DNA of 64,000 bases from Paenibacillus taiwanensis DSM 18679 (GCF_000425125.1 NZ_KE384306.1:1085415-1149414), one strand, 5' to 3'; numbered from the stretch's first letter, positions 7,749 to 16,856 are shown. The notes: generated by a model not told the origin, from the letters alone. Made by a program: numbers and translations.

Positions 7749-8423
7749 TTAATGAGAATAGTCGCCGCATATACGAATCGACATCTCCCCAATTTCTTTG
7801 GCGATCAAGGCAACGTGTGCTTCATCCAACTGCTGAATCCCTTGGCGCCTGAGATAGGTTTCCTTTGCTACAGAAAACGCAATTGCTTGTCCAACAATGG
7901 CATGCGTAGTTAAAATCGTTATTGGATCATGTGCGTCGTGTTCCCTTACTTTGCCTACCAAAATAGCAATCATCTGATGCAGTGGCAGAAAAAATTGTTC
8001 ATATAAGATGTCATAGGCTTCCGTAGGCTGCAATTGCTCTCTTGCGATGAATAGGCTTCTTGCATTGGCATCAGGATTGCCAATCATGGACATGGAGAAC
8101 TGTGTGATGACTTCTTTTAAAGCTTCTTCAGCTTCTGCTTTTGAACGTTTCTGGATTGTTTCTGTCTCCATAAGAGCCTGTTCCAAAAATTCATCAGAGA
8201 TCTCTGCTGTCAAGCGGCGGGTAACCGCTAAGTACAATCCCTTTTTCCCACCGAAATAATACGGTATCGCTGATTGGTTCACGCCCGCTTCATCTGCAAG
8301 GGTTCTCGTTCGTACGCCTTCATAGCCTTGTAAACCGAATATCCGTAACCCTGCCTCTAATAAACGAGCTTGGGCAGAGTCTTCATTCCCTTTATTGATC
8401 TCACTGCTGCGTGTTGTATTCAA
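7749..8423 (-). CDS. TetR-family regulator with CecR-type C-terminal domain
   Basis: N-terminal TetR HTH: ARLLEAGLRIFGLQGYEGV, then TRTLADEAGVNQSAIPYYFGGKKGLY. The C-terminal domain (SMSMIGNPDANARSLFIAREQLQPTEAYDI) matches the CecR/YbiH type. TTG at 8423 is chosen because GGAGGA lies 7 bases upstream on the minus strand; a longer in-frame version from ATG 8438 would place that ribosome binding site inside the gene. A perfect palindrome sits in its promoter (8452-8471). It is likely autoregulated and may control the convergent M24 gene. Confidence 0.85.
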   Translation of the reverse strand: MNTTRSSEINKGNEDSAQARLLEAGLRIFGLQGYEGVRTRTLADEAGVNQSAIPYYFGGKKGLYLAVTRRLTAEISDEFLEQALMETETIQKRSKAEAEEALKEVITQFSMSMIGNPDANARSLFIAREQLQPTEAYDILYEQFFLPLHQMIAILVGKVREHDAHDPITILTTHAIVGQAIAFSVAKETYLRRQGIQQLDEAHVALIAKEIGEMSIRICGDYSH

Positions 8424-8451
8424 TGTGCATTCCTCCATACTGTTGAGTATA

Positions 8452-8471
8452 ATTAATTCAAACGAATTAAT
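8452..8471 (-). promoter_or_regulatory. TetR operator candidate
   Basis: ATTAATTC-AAAC-GAATTAAT is a perfect 8-bp inverted repeat with a 4-base spacer, 30 bases upstream of the TetR start. CAATTGAA follows at 8472-8479, as at the site before the M24 gene. Confidence 0.65.
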
Positions 8472-8627
8472 CAATTGAAACAAACCTAAAATTACGCTCG
8501 GTTAGAGCTATGTTAAACAGACGTGATATGTACTTGGTGCCGTACAGCCTAGCTGAGAGTTCCTTCATCTTATGATGATAAATGTTTGATTCGGAGCAAG
8601 TTTTCAAGCATGAGACATCCCTCACGT

Positions 8628-8655
8628 TTCATAACGTAATAAAGAAACATACTGA
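8628..8655 (+). promoter_or_regulatory. Candidate sigma-E promoter of cotJ
   Basis: TTCATAA at 8628-8634 and CATACTGA at 8648-8655 with a 13-base spacer partly match the sigma-E consensus (mATAnnn and CATACAnT). cotJ is sigma-E dependent in B. subtilis. This is a weak consensus match. Confidence 0.3.
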
Positions 8656-8687
8656 TAATCTGTCATCAACTCAGGAGGAATGCGTGT

Positions 8688-8999
8688 ATGACCCATGCCA
8701 ATACACCGCACGTCCACTCGGAAACAGCAGGCATTGTGGGGCCGATTCCGAATCATAACCCAAATAGTAACGGAAAAGCTCCTTTTCCAGAAGAACGATT
8801 TTATGCACCTTTCAGAGGGGCGTGTGACCCATGCCCGCCAATTGCGGTTAAGTCTTATGTTGTGCCGCCCAATCAATATATGACGTTTCAGCCGCCTAAT
8901 TTGCCGCAATTTCCACCAGAACAGGCTTTATGCATCGGTACACTATGGCCAGCATTATACAGCTCATATCGACCAAAGCGGGGAGGTCATCACACATGA
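8688..8999 (+). CDS. cotJA: Spore coat protein CotJA
   Basis: A 103-residue, Pro/His-rich protein containing the CotJA core (SYVVPPNQYMTFQPPNLPQF, then EQALCIGTLWPALYSSY). In B. subtilis CotJA and CotJC interact in the inner coat. ATG at 8688 follows CAGGAGGA. Its stop overlaps the cotJB start (ATGA). The N-terminal 40 residues are a variable extension. It is the first gene of the cotJABC operon. Confidence 0.93.
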   Translation: MTHANTPHVHSETAGIVGPIPNHNPNSNGKAPFPEERFYAPFRGACDPCPPIAVKSYVVPPNQYMTFQPPNLPQFPPEQALCIGTLWPALYSSYRPKRGGHHT

Positions 9000-9265
9000 C
9001 AGGGCATCCGTTCCAATCTCCAGAATATTTCCAACATTTGCGACAGCTTCAGGAGGTTGACTTTGTGTTGGTCGAGTTAAATTTGTACCTTGATACACAT
9101 CCCGATGACGCGCAAGCGATTCAACAATTTAATCATTATGTGGGTGAAAGAACTAAGCTGGCGCAATTGTATCAAGAGCGTTACGGCCCACTGCAGCATT
9201 TTGGCCGTGATTACACTGGAACCCCGTTTACATGGGTAAATACACCTTGGCCGTGGCAAGTGTGA
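8996..9265 (+). CDS. cotJB: Spore coat protein CotJB
   Basis: An 89-residue protein with the CotJB signature: LRQLQEVDFVLVELNLYLDTH, then NHYVGERTKLAQLYQERYG, ending TPFTWVNTPWPWQV. The start ATG at 8996 overlaps the cotJA stop and has GGGGAGG upstream; the longer frame upstream lies inside cotJA. Confidence 0.93.
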   Translation: MTGHPFQSPEYFQHLRQLQEVDFVLVELNLYLDTHPDDAQAIQQFNHYVGERTKLAQLYQERYGPLQHFGRDYTGTPFTWVNTPWPWQV

Positions 9266-9370
9266 GAGAACGAGGAGCGGAAGCTACACAACTTTGTTCT
9301 ATTTCATTTCAGCTTCATTTCAGCGTTTCCAATTCATCTTGAAACATAAAGCAGTGTGAGGTGAAAGCTA

Positions 9371-9940
9371 TTGTGGATATATGAGAAAAAATTGCAGTAT
9401 CCTGTAAAAGTAAGCAAATGTGATCCTCAGATGGCTAAATATTTGATGGAACAATATGGTGGCGCAGACGGGGAACTGGCTGCCGCTCTACGCTATTTGA
9501 ACCAACGCTATACGATACCAGATAAAGTCATTGGCTTGCTGACTGACATCGGCACGGAGGAATTTGCTCATTTGGAAATGATAGCAACTATGATTTATAA
9601 ACTGACCAAAGATGCAACGCCGGAGCAACTGGAGGCAGCCGGACTTGGGGCACATTATGCTGCACACGATAGCGCGTTGTTCTATAACAACGCTGGGGGC
9701 GTTCCTTGGACAGCCGCCTACATACAGGGCAAGGGAGATCCCCTCGCCGATTTATATGAAGATATTGCGGCCGAGGAAAAAGCCCGGGCGACATATCAAT
9801 GGCTGATTGATCTGACGGATGATGTAGACCTTCAGGACAGTCTTAAATTTTTGCGTGAGCGGGAAATTGTGCATTCACTCCGTTTCCGTGAAGCTGTCGA
9901 AATTTTAAAAGATGATCGCGCAACTAAAAAAGTATATTAA
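9371..9940 (+). CDS. cotJC: Spore coat manganese-catalase-like protein CotJC
   Basis: A 189-residue protein of the non-haem Mn-catalase family. The TTG start at 9371 gives MWIYEKKLQYPVKVS, the usual CotJC N-terminus, after GAGGTG. Ferritin-like four-helix ligand motifs are visible: GELAAALRYLNQRY, then IGTEEFAHLEM (ExxH), later DIAAEEKARATY and REREIVHSLRF (ExxH). It probably removes peroxide at the spore surface. It lies 105 bases after cotJB in the same operon. Full length for the family. Confidence 0.95.
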   Translation: MWIYEKKLQYPVKVSKCDPQMAKYLMEQYGGADGELAAALRYLNQRYTIPDKVIGLLTDIGTEEFAHLEMIATMIYKLTKDATPEQLEAAGLGAHYAAHDSALFYNNAGGVPWTAAYIQGKGDPLADLYEDIAAEEKARATYQWLIDLTDDVDLQDSLKFLREREIVHSLRFREAVEILKDDRATKKVY

Positions 9941-10165
9941 AGTAAATGGACGGCAGTGGCGGTTTTATAAGTCTTCTAATTCATATGTGGTCAGCTACAA
10001 TGAGACCTTCTTCTTTATGGACTTTTAGTTCTGAAGGGGATGGTTTTTTGTTCTTGCCATATATATGTATAATGTATATAAAATCGATTGATAGCCTCTA
10101 CTCCTGTGAAGTACAGGTGACCATAAGTCTATTCTCAAATTGCACAATCTGTAGGAGGATAACAA

Positions 10166-10669
10166 ATGAATAACCATGTATACGTCATTCTTTTTGCCCT
10201 CTCACTTGGTTTGCTAGTCACAACGATAATTAGTATGTTCATTTTTTTCATTTTGCTGCTTCTTAAATGGTTTCGTAAGGAGAGAAATTTTCCGAAATAT
10301 AGCTTAATAGTCAGTCTCGTAGGTGTTATATTCGTCTCCCTCTATTACTATAATTACTATTACAATCTTGATTTCCTTCCTAAAGGCAATTTAAACGAGA
10401 GTGTGTCATCTCCAAATGGAAAATATGAAATCCGTACATACCATTTCGAAACGATCTTTAATCGAATGGCTCGGGCAGAAGTGATCGAAAAAAGTAATAA
10501 TAAAGCCAAAACGATATATTTTAACGATTATGATTATTCTCCTTTAGTCGTATGGAAAAATGATCAAATAGTTGTGATTGGCAGGGAAACACTGGATATT
10601 ACAAAATGCGAAGTATTTGATTTTAGGCATGAAAGGCATAGGCAGACGAATCTCCCCCCACAATTCTAA
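10166..10669 (+). CDS. DUF5412-family membrane protein
   Basis: A 167-residue protein with two N-terminal membrane helices (about residues 5-36 and 45-67). A soluble domain follows, with FLPKGNLNESVSSPNGKYEIRTY and a conserved-looking WKNDQIVVIGRETLDI then CEVFDFR, as in DUF5412 proteins of Bacillales. Function unknown. The ribosome binding site TAGGAGG fixes ATG 10166. It stands alone between cotJ and the metal transporter. Confidence 0.75.
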   Translation: MNNHVYVILFALSLGLLVTTIISMFIFFILLLLKWFRKERNFPKYSLIVSLVGVIFVSLYYYNYYYNLDFLPKGNLNESVSSPNGKYEIRTYHFETIFNRMARAEVIEKSNNKAKTIYFNDYDYSPLVVWKNDQIVVIGRETLDITKCEVFDFRHERHRQTNLPPQF

Positions 10670-10953
10670 ATACCCCCTACATTAATCTTTGTGAAATCAG
10701 ATCGGATCGTTACATCTGCTACCCTCTTTTCTGTAGCAGCGCCAATAATGTTACCGATATAAATATCGTTAGAAAGTCGTGTAATAAGGTCAGTCTGTTC
10801 ATTCCTGCATTTTTAAGTGATGTATATCATAGATAAACTAGCTCTTTTGAGTTATATGCATGCGGCTCATTTTTCGATAAGATAAAAAACACAGTCAAAC
10901 CTATAGGAAATGGATAAGAAATAAGTGCTGTTCATATGAAAGCGGGGAATGAG

Positions 10954-11670
10954 ATGGATGCAGCTCTTGAAGATGAACTGACCATTGATATGTGTCATGT
11001 CACTGGTGGATACGGTCCAATACCGATTTTGAAGGATTTGAGCTTTCAAGTCAAGCAAGGCGAATCGGTCGCTGTAGTCGGGGAAAATGGAGCGGGGAAA
11101 ACTACTTTTTTCCGTGCCCTTCTTCAATTGTTACCCATACAGCACGGAAGTATGACCATTCTTGGTCGCCCCATCCGCTCTGATCGGGATAAACGATGGA
11201 CACGCTCCTTTATTGGCTATGTACCTCAGTCATTTGAAATCGGTAAATTGCCAATATCCGCTGAAGATGCTGTGCTTCTTGGCCGTTGGGGGACATCGTT
11301 TAGTTTTGGTCGTCGCCCGAGCAGGCAGGATGTTGAGCTGGCTGAGGCGATGCTAGCACGAGTGGGATTAGCGGACTTTCGCAGAACGGACTGTCGACTA
11401 TTGTCCGGCGGCCAGAAGCAAAGATTAAATATCGCACGGGCACTCGTTCGGAAACCGAAAATTTTGCTGTTGGATGAACCGACAACCTATTTGGATGACG
11501 ATTCAAGGCATATGCTGAAAGCGCTTATCGATGCATGCAGACACCAAGAGCAGACTACTGTCGTGACCATTACCCATCTGAGAGAAGAAGCTTTGCAAAT
11601 GTCAGATCGAATTGTCATTTTAAAAAACGGCTATCTTCATACTAGCAGCCTGATGGAGGAAGGCGAATGA
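10954..11670 (+). CDS. Zn/Mn-type ABC transporter ATPase
   Basis: ABC ATPase of the metal (ZnuC/MntB) type: Walker A GENGAGKTT, signature LSGGQKQRLNIARAL, Walker B ILLLDEPT, switch His in TITHLR. The start is ambiguous: ATG 10954 has GCGGGGA at good spacing, while the in-frame ATG 10936 lacks one. Its stop overlaps the permease start (ATGA). With the permease and the binding protein downstream it forms a complete importer. No clear Zur box was found upstream. Confidence 0.85.
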   Translation: MDAALEDELTIDMCHVTGGYGPIPILKDLSFQVKQGESVAVVGENGAGKTTFFRALLQLLPIQHGSMTILGRPIRSDRDKRWTRSFIGYVPQSFEIGKLPISAEDAVLLGRWGTSFSFGRRPSRQDVELAEAMLARVGLADFRRTDCRLLSGGQKQRLNIARALVRKPKILLLDEPTTYLDDDSRHMLKALIDACRHQEQTTVVTITHLREEALQMSDRIVILKNGYLHTSSLMEEGE

Positions 11671-12470
11671 CGCTGTGGGAATATTTTCAGCTTCCTGTGT
11701 TTCAAAAAGCGCTGCTCGCCGCCATTCTGGCCGGCGGAGCTATATCCTTGCTCGGAATCGTCATTGTCATGTTAAATTTGACGACAATTCGTTTTGCCTT
11801 GATGCACATGGCGCTGCTAGGAGGCGCATGCGGATTGGTGTTGGGCACTGCGCCTATAATAGGGGCCATGAGCGGCATTGTGGTCGGCTCCGTGCTGCTT
11901 GGTCCAATGTCGCGTAAGCTCAAGCTGGATACGGGACTCATTGGTGCTTTTTTTATGACCGGGGCAATTGCACTCGCTTTTCTTATTTTTCACACAGCAG
12001 GCATACCGGCTATGGACATATTCGGTTTGTTTGCCGGAAGTATTTTGACGCTAACAACGGTAGATATTGTTTTTTTAGCCGTGCTATCTTTAGCTGTGCT
12101 GGGAATGTACTGGTTTTTTTATAGAGAGCTCCAACTGCTATTTTATGACGAAGCGCAGGCGAAGTGGCTAGGAGTACCTACGGAGAAGCTGAAAAGTATG
12201 CTGCTGTTTTTCACCGGACTTTCGATCGGGGTCATTATGAAAATCGTAGGCGCACTTATGGTGGATGCGATCATTTTGTTACCCGCTATGGCTGCACTGC
12301 GGATAGGACGAAGCTTTGGACAGTTGATTTTGTGGACTTCTGTCTTTGGGATGTTTACGACATGCGTTGGGCTGCTGTTCTCCATGCAATTTGACTTTCC
12401 GACCGGTGCGAGCATCGCGATGACTGGTGTTGCTGTTCTAGTTGTGACTTTTGTGTGGCGACGTGCTTAA
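11667..12470 (+). CDS. Zn/Mn-type ABC transporter permease
   Basis: A 267-residue protein with about eight hydrophobic segments and the ABC-3 family layout (ZnuB/MntC type), including IRFALMHMALLGGACG and the loop TEKLKSMLLFFTGLSIGVIMKIVGALMVDAIILLPA, which is typical of the family's cytoplasmic coupling region. It overlaps the ATPase gene by 4 bases. Confidence 0.85.
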   Translation: MTLWEYFQLPVFQKALLAAILAGGAISLLGIVIVMLNLTTIRFALMHMALLGGACGLVLGTAPIIGAMSGIVVGSVLLGPMSRKLKLDTGLIGAFFMTGAIALAFLIFHTAGIPAMDIFGLFAGSILTLTTVDIVFLAVLSLAVLGMYWFFYRELQLLFYDEAQAKWLGVPTEKLKSMLLFFTGLSIGVIMKIVGALMVDAIILLPAMAALRIGRSFGQLILWTSVFGMFTTCVGLLFSMQFDFPTGASIAMTGVAVLVVTFVWRRA

Positions 12471-12498
12471 TGTGATGTTACATAAGGAGGAAAATGAG

Positions 12499-13386
12499 AT
12501 GCGTCTTTCGTTCACTAAAAAATCGTTTGTTGGTATAGCACTTGCAGTAACGTTGCTAGCCACAGCTTGTAGTAACGGGAAGGAAGAAGGAAACAAATTG
12601 CATGAAGCTGACAGCAAGGGAAAGGGTCACTCGACCGCAGGGCAACACGGCAACGAGCATTCTTCTAAGGGACAGCAAGAGGAAAATAAGCGGGTGAGCT
12701 TATCTGAGGTACAGGGCGTTGTGGCCTCAACAAGTTTAACGGCCTTAATTGCGACGGCGGCTGGTGCAAGTGAGGTTTCCTACCTTGCCCCCTCTGAACT
12801 TCGTCACCCGCCCGAATATGATTATCGACCCAGTGATTTAAGTAAAGTGAAGGAAAGTTATTTGGTTTATTTGGGATATGAACCGTTTATGGCTAAATTA
12901 ATGGAAGCAGGCAACATATCACCGGACATGGCTGCTACGATTGAAATAGACAATACACCGCCCAGCTACCAGATGGCGACCAAAAAGCTTGCCGACATTT
13001 GGGGCACCCAGGAGCAGCAAGCCAAGTTTGAAGCCGAATTAAATCAATTGGTAACAGAACTTGTTCAATCGGCAAAAGCACATAAGGTGGCTAATCAAAA
13101 GGTCGTATCCCAAATCTACATGACACCTCTATTAAAATGGCTAGGCTACGAGATTGTAGGGGAATTTGGTCCAAATGAATTGACGCCTTCAGAGGTCGCA
13201 GCACTCGCAAAGCTAAAACCAGACCTGATTGTGGACAACCTGCACATGCCACAAGGTGCAGGCATTTCCGAGGTTAATAAAGAAGTCAACCGGATTGAGC
13301 TGCGCAGCTACCCAGATACCAATATGAGCAGCTTACTGGATATTTTAAGAAGCAACGCCAAACAACTGGGACTGATTTCGTTATAA
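12499..13386 (+). CDS. Metal-binding lipoprotein of the ABC importer (ZnuA-like)
   Basis: ATG 12499 follows AAGGAGG (12484-12490); an upstream in-frame start lies before the ribosome binding site. A signal sequence of about 25 residues ends LATACSN, giving a probable lipid-anchored Cys, although the residue at -3 is Ala rather than the usual Leu. Next comes a His-rich stretch (GKGHSTAGQHGNEHSSKGQ), typical of zinc-type cluster A-I binding proteins. Later candidate ligands include LRHPPEYDY and DNLHMPQG. The metal is inferred as Zn. It follows the permease gene after 28 bases. Confidence 0.82.
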   Translation: MRLSFTKKSFVGIALAVTLLATACSNGKEEGNKLHEADSKGKGHSTAGQHGNEHSSKGQQEENKRVSLSEVQGVVASTSLTALIATAAGASEVSYLAPSELRHPPEYDYRPSDLSKVKESYLVYLGYEPFMAKLMEAGNISPDMAATIEIDNTPPSYQMATKKLADIWGTQEQQAKFEAELNQLVTELVQSAKAHKVANQKVVSQIYMTPLLKWLGYEIVGEFGPNELTPSEVAALAKLKPDLIVDNLHMPQGAGISEVNKEVNRIELRSYPDTNMSSLLDILRSNAKQLGLISL

Positions 13387-13493
13387 TGTCAATTATTTAG
13401 TTTAACATGTCCAAAAACGTCCAATGCAAGAAATAATTATCCTCTAATCTCATTTTAAGCGAATATTACCAAATAATTAGCACGATTGAGGCA

Positions 13494-13521
13494 TTGTGAT
13501 GACAAACTGTATCGCTATAAT
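13494..13521 (+). promoter_or_regulatory. Candidate promoter of the PepSY gene
   Basis: TTGTGA (13494-13499), a 16-base spacer and TATAAT (13516-13521), about 30 bases before the start codon. Confidence 0.45.
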
Positions 13522-13551
13522 AAATAAAGGCAGAACAATGAAGGGATAGGG

Positions 13552-14916
13552 ATGATGAAAAAAAGTAATTTTAATCGTTTTTGGAGATGGCACTTCTATG
13601 GAGCCTTATTTATGACGCCACTCCTGATTACCTTAACATTAAGTGGTATTGGATATTTATTTTACACAGATGTAGAAAATAATATGTACAAGCATGAATT
13701 TTTTGCAAAGAGCAGCCAAACGGATTCCTTGACGATCGATCAAGGCATCAAACAGGCGAAGGAAACATTCGAAGGTTATGCTGTCTCGAAAGTTATCGTG
13801 TTAGAAGAGCCTTACAATACGCGGCTAACGATGGCCAATAAAGATGGTGATCAAAAGTACGTATTTTTAGATGCGAACTATCAAATTGTCGGCAGCCAAA
13901 ATCCGAAATATACGTTTGCTAATGTAATGAGAGAAGTCCACAGCTCACTGTTTGTGGGGGGCACTATCGTTAACTACTTAGTAGAATTGGCTGCATGTTG
14001 GGCGATCTTTTTGCTGCTTTCCGGTTTGTACATGACCTTCAAGGGAAGAGCCTTAAAGAAGGACCCGAATCCAACGAAACGACAAAAGAATTTGAAATGG
14101 CATGCGCTAGTCGGTACGATTATTACGATTCCAATGGTTATTATTATTTTTACCGGCTTGCCTTGGTCGGCAGTTATGGGTGATTTTATTTACTCAGCAG
14201 CTCAAAAGCACCCTTCCATCGGCATTCCAGCGTTACAACAAAATCCTCCGACTTCGGATATGAGTGAAATACCTTGGGCTACTCGTAAAAACGAGCCGCC
14301 AACTTCAAATGGCGGAGCGCATGCGGAACATCACGGTATGGGACATACGGAAGATACGTCTGATCCGGACAGGATGATTACGCTCCAACAGTTGATGCAC
14401 GAAGTGAAGCAAGCCAATGTTTCTAAGCCTTACTCTATTATTTACCCTAAGGATGAACAAGGTGTATTTACCGTTTCTAAAGGGAGTAATACGGGTGTGA
14501 CAGGCTTAGACGTTAGTCCATATGAAGAGGTAACTTCTTATTTTGATCAATACAGCGGCAAGTTAATTCAGGATGTAGGCTTTGAAGACTATGGCATTTT
14601 AGCTAAGTGGTTTACGTGGGGAATCCCGCTGCATGAAGGTCATTTATTTGGCTGGCCTAACAAGCTGTTGAACCTGATCGTTTGTATTTCGTTTTTGCTC
14701 GTCATTTTCTGGGGCTTCAAAACATGGCTGGCTCGTAAAAAGAAAAATGCATGGTCTGCGCCGCCGAACGTCTCAAACAAGCTTTCGATCGGGTTCATTA
14801 TTTTTATGGTGTTGTTAGGATGTGTAATGCCCCTTTTCGGAATTTCCTTAATTGCGGTAATGCTTATTGAAATTATCATTACTTTAAAAAATAAAAACGG
14901 AACGGTTGCGGAATAG
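13552..14916 (+). CDS. PepSY-associated membrane protein
   Basis: A 454-residue protein of the PepSY_TM family. It opens with FNRFWRWHFYGALFMTPLLITLTLSG, has membrane helices near residues 15-38, 140-165, 188-212, 380-400 and 420-445, and extracytoplasmic PepSY-like segments (SLTIDQGIKQAKETFEGYAV; QYSGKLIQDVGF). His residues in WHF, EVHSS, WHAL and LHEGHLFG are typical of this family, thought to relate to iron or haem reduction/uptake. A His/Met-rich loop (GGAHAEHHGMGHTED) suggests metal binding. It lies beside the metal ABC importer but has its own promoter. Confidence 0.8.
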   Translation: MMKKSNFNRFWRWHFYGALFMTPLLITLTLSGIGYLFYTDVENNMYKHEFFAKSSQTDSLTIDQGIKQAKETFEGYAVSKVIVLEEPYNTRLTMANKDGDQKYVFLDANYQIVGSQNPKYTFANVMREVHSSLFVGGTIVNYLVELAACWAIFLLLSGLYMTFKGRALKKDPNPTKRQKNLKWHALVGTIITIPMVIIIFTGLPWSAVMGDFIYSAAQKHPSIGIPALQQNPPTSDMSEIPWATRKNEPPTSNGGAHAEHHGMGHTEDTSDPDRMITLQQLMHEVKQANVSKPYSIIYPKDEQGVFTVSKGSNTGVTGLDVSPYEEVTSYFDQYSGKLIQDVGFEDYGILAKWFTWGIPLHEGHLFGWPNKLLNLIVCISFLLVIFWGFKTWLARKKKNAWSAPPNVSNKLSIGFIIFMVLLGCVMPLFGISLIAVMLIEIIITLKNKNGTVAE

Positions 14917-14932
14917 GCAACCGCATGTAACA

Positions 14933-14965
14933 AGGAGTGGGGAATATGCCCATTCCTTTTTTTGT
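14933..14965 (+). terminator. Terminator after PepSY gene
   Basis: AGGAGTGGGG pairs with GCCCATTCCT (8 of 10) and is followed by seven T. A second small stem, CGGTTGC/GCAACCG, overlaps the gene's end just before it. Confidence 0.75.
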
Positions 14966-15014
14966 TTATAAAAAAGATACTCACGAGGTATGCCTAAAGT
15001 GTAGGTACAGCCAC

Positions 15015-15043
15015 TTGACAATATACCCTTATGGGTATATTTT
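15015..15043 (+). promoter_or_regulatory. Promoter with CsoR/CstR-type operator (site 1)
   Basis: TTGACA at 15015-15020 is directly followed by the perfect palindrome ATATACCC-TTAT-GGGTATAT (15021-15040), whose distal end overlaps the expected -10. G/C tracts flanked by TATA are the signature of CsoR-family operators; the repressor gene at 16906 is the obvious candidate. Confidence 0.75.
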
Positions 15044-15102
15044 AGTTGTAGGGAATACAGAATAGACATCGAGTCCAACTAAATTATGAGGAGATGCGGA
15101 AT

Positions 15103-16797
15103 ATGGCTAAAAAGATATTAATCGTTGGTGGGGTTGCGGGAGGCGCGTCTACAGCTGCACGTATTCGACGGATTGATGAATCAGCAGAAATTGTTATGTT
15201 TGAAAAAGGGCCGCACGTTTCATTTTCGAACTGCTCACTGCCCTTTCATTTAAGTGGAATTGTAGAAAACAGCAACAGGCTCGTGCTGATGGACCCCGTA
15301 AGTTTTAAATCCAAATATAACATCGAAGCACGGGTACAACAGGAAGTGGTTTCGATTGATCGTGCAGGCAAAAGGATAACGGTGAAACATTTGGTAACAG
15401 GTGAGGTTTACGAAGAACGTTATGATTATTTAGTATTATCGCCAGGGGCAAGCCCAATTGTACCACAGCTAGAAGGTGTGCAATTGCCACACGTGTTTAC
15501 AGTTCGAAATGTGGTGGATATCGAGCGATTGAATCAATATATAAAAGAGGGTCAAGTGGACAATATAGCTGTCATTGGCGGTGGCTTTATTGGTGTGGAA
15601 GTAGCCGAAAATTTACGTCTAGCAGGTCGTAACGTATCACTGGTGGAATTTGCAGACCAAATTATGATGCCATTTGATTATGATATGGTGCAAATTCTAC
15701 ACAAAGAGATGCACGATAAAGGGGTAGAACTTATCGTTGGTGATGGCTTGAAACGTGTAACTGAGCAGTACGTGGAGTTACATTCGGGCAAACAAGTACA
15801 AGCACAAGTGGTTGTACTTGCAATCGGTGTACGTCCAGAAACGAAGCTTGCTGTAGACGCTGGATTGGAAATAGGTGCGCTAGGTGGAATAAAAGTAAAT
15901 GCCAACTACGTCACGAGTGATCCTTCTATATATGCGGTAGGTGATGCGATTGAGGTGTATCATCAATTGCTTCGAAAACCAACAAGACTTGCACTTGCTG
16001 GCCCGGCGCAACGTCAAGCACGTGCAGCAGCGGATCATTTATTTGGCATGCAGCATCAAAATAAAGGGGTTATAGGTTCAGCAAGCATTCAAATTTTTGA
16101 TTTGGCATGTGCTGCTACAGGGATCAATGAAAAGGTAGCCAAGCAAGCTGGTATTGCAGCCGATAGTGTGTATATTATTGCCCCAGATAAAGTTGGTCTT
16201 ATGCCTGATAGCAACCCGCTGCATTTTAAATTGGTGTTTGAGGTGCCAACTGGAAAAATATTAGGCGCGCAAGCTATAGGAAAAGGCAATGCAGATAAAC
16301 GAATTGATGTTATTGCAACTTTAATTTCGATGGGTGGCACATTAGAGGATTTGAAAGAGTTGGAGTTAACCTACTCCCCGATGTTTAGTACAGCAAAAGA
16401 TGTTGTGAATCTGGCTGCTTTAGTTGCTTTGAACGTACTGAATGGTCGTTTTAAACAAATTCATGTTTCCGAAGTACGTGAGCTGGTAGAAAGTAATGCT
16501 GTATTTATTGACGTTCGCGAAAAAGGTGAATTTGCAAATGGGCATTTGGTGAATGCTATAAACATTCCATTAAGTGAACTGCGTGAGCGTATGCATGAAA
16601 TTCCTAGCGATGTTCCAGTATATGTACATTGCCGCTCAGCACAACGAAGCTATAACGCAGTGATGGCATTACAAAATAGCGGATATAATAACGTCTTTAA
16701 TGTATCAGGCTCCTTCCTTGGTATTTGTTTGAGTGAGTATTTTAATGATGTCACTACAGGTCGGGAACCGATAGTAACAAAGTATAACTTTAAATAA
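15103..16797 (+). CDS. CoA-disulfide reductase / NADH-dependent persulfide reductase with C-terminal rhodanese
   Basis: An FAD-dependent pyridine nucleotide-disulfide oxidoreductase of about 564 residues. It has an N-terminal FAD-binding motif ILIVGGVAGGASTAARIRR, the single active-site Cys in SFSNCSLPFHLSG as in CoADR, an NADH-binding motif IAVIGGGFIGVEVAENL, and the FAD motif IYAVGDAIEV. A rhodanese domain follows from about residue 470, with catalytic loop HCRSAQRS. The fused CoADR-RHD type reduces CoA and low-molecular-weight persulfides. ATG 15103 is preferred: GAGGAG abuts the in-frame ATG at 15094, leaving that one no spacing. It is the first gene of the sulfur cluster, with its own CstR-type operator. 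Confidence 0.9.
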   Translation: MAKKILIVGGVAGGASTAARIRRIDESAEIVMFEKGPHVSFSNCSLPFHLSGIVENSNRLVLMDPVSFKSKYNIEARVQQEVVSIDRAGKRITVKHLVTGEVYEERYDYLVLSPGASPIVPQLEGVQLPHVFTVRNVVDIERLNQYIKEGQVDNIAVIGGGFIGVEVAENLRLAGRNVSLVEFADQIMMPFDYDMVQILHKEMHDKGVELIVGDGLKRVTEQYVELHSGKQVQAQVVVLAIGVRPETKLAVDAGLEIGALGGIKVNANYVTSDPSIYAVGDAIEVYHQLLRKPTRLALAGPAQRQARAAADHLFGMQHQNKGVIGSASIQIFDLACAATGINEKVAKQAGIAADSVYIIAPDKVGLMPDSNPLHFKLVFEVPTGKILGAQAIGKGNADKRIDVIATLISMGGTLEDLKELELTYSPMFSTAKDVVNLAALVALNVLNGRFKQIHVSEVRELVESNAVFIDVREKGEFANGHLVNAINIPLSELRERMHEIPSDVPVYVHCRSAQRSYNAVMALQNSGYNNVFNVSGSFLGICLSEYFNDVTTGREPIVTKYNFK

Positions 16798-16827
16798 ACT
16801 AGTTAATATAAGGCAATGAAGTTCGTG

Positions 16828-16856
16828 TTGACATTATACCCTGTAGGGTATAGAAT
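16828..16856 (+). promoter_or_regulatory. Promoter with CsoR/CstR-type operator (site 2)
   Basis: TTGACA (16828-16833), a 17-base spacer, TAGAAT (16851-16856). The spacer carries TATACCC-TGTA-GGGTATA (16835-16852), a perfect 7-bp inverted repeat. A repressor bound here would block RNA polymerase directly, so the regulator gene is autoregulated. Confidence 0.8.

Noticed and set aside
9946..10173. 75-codon open frame after cotJC
   Set aside because: No ribosome binding site, composition unlike neighbours, and overlaps the start of the DUF5412 gene.
15021..15040. Palindrome considered as a copper-responsive CsoR site
   Set aside because: The operator style fits CsoR, but the linked repressor has the CstR cysteine pattern and the genes are for sulfur, not copper.
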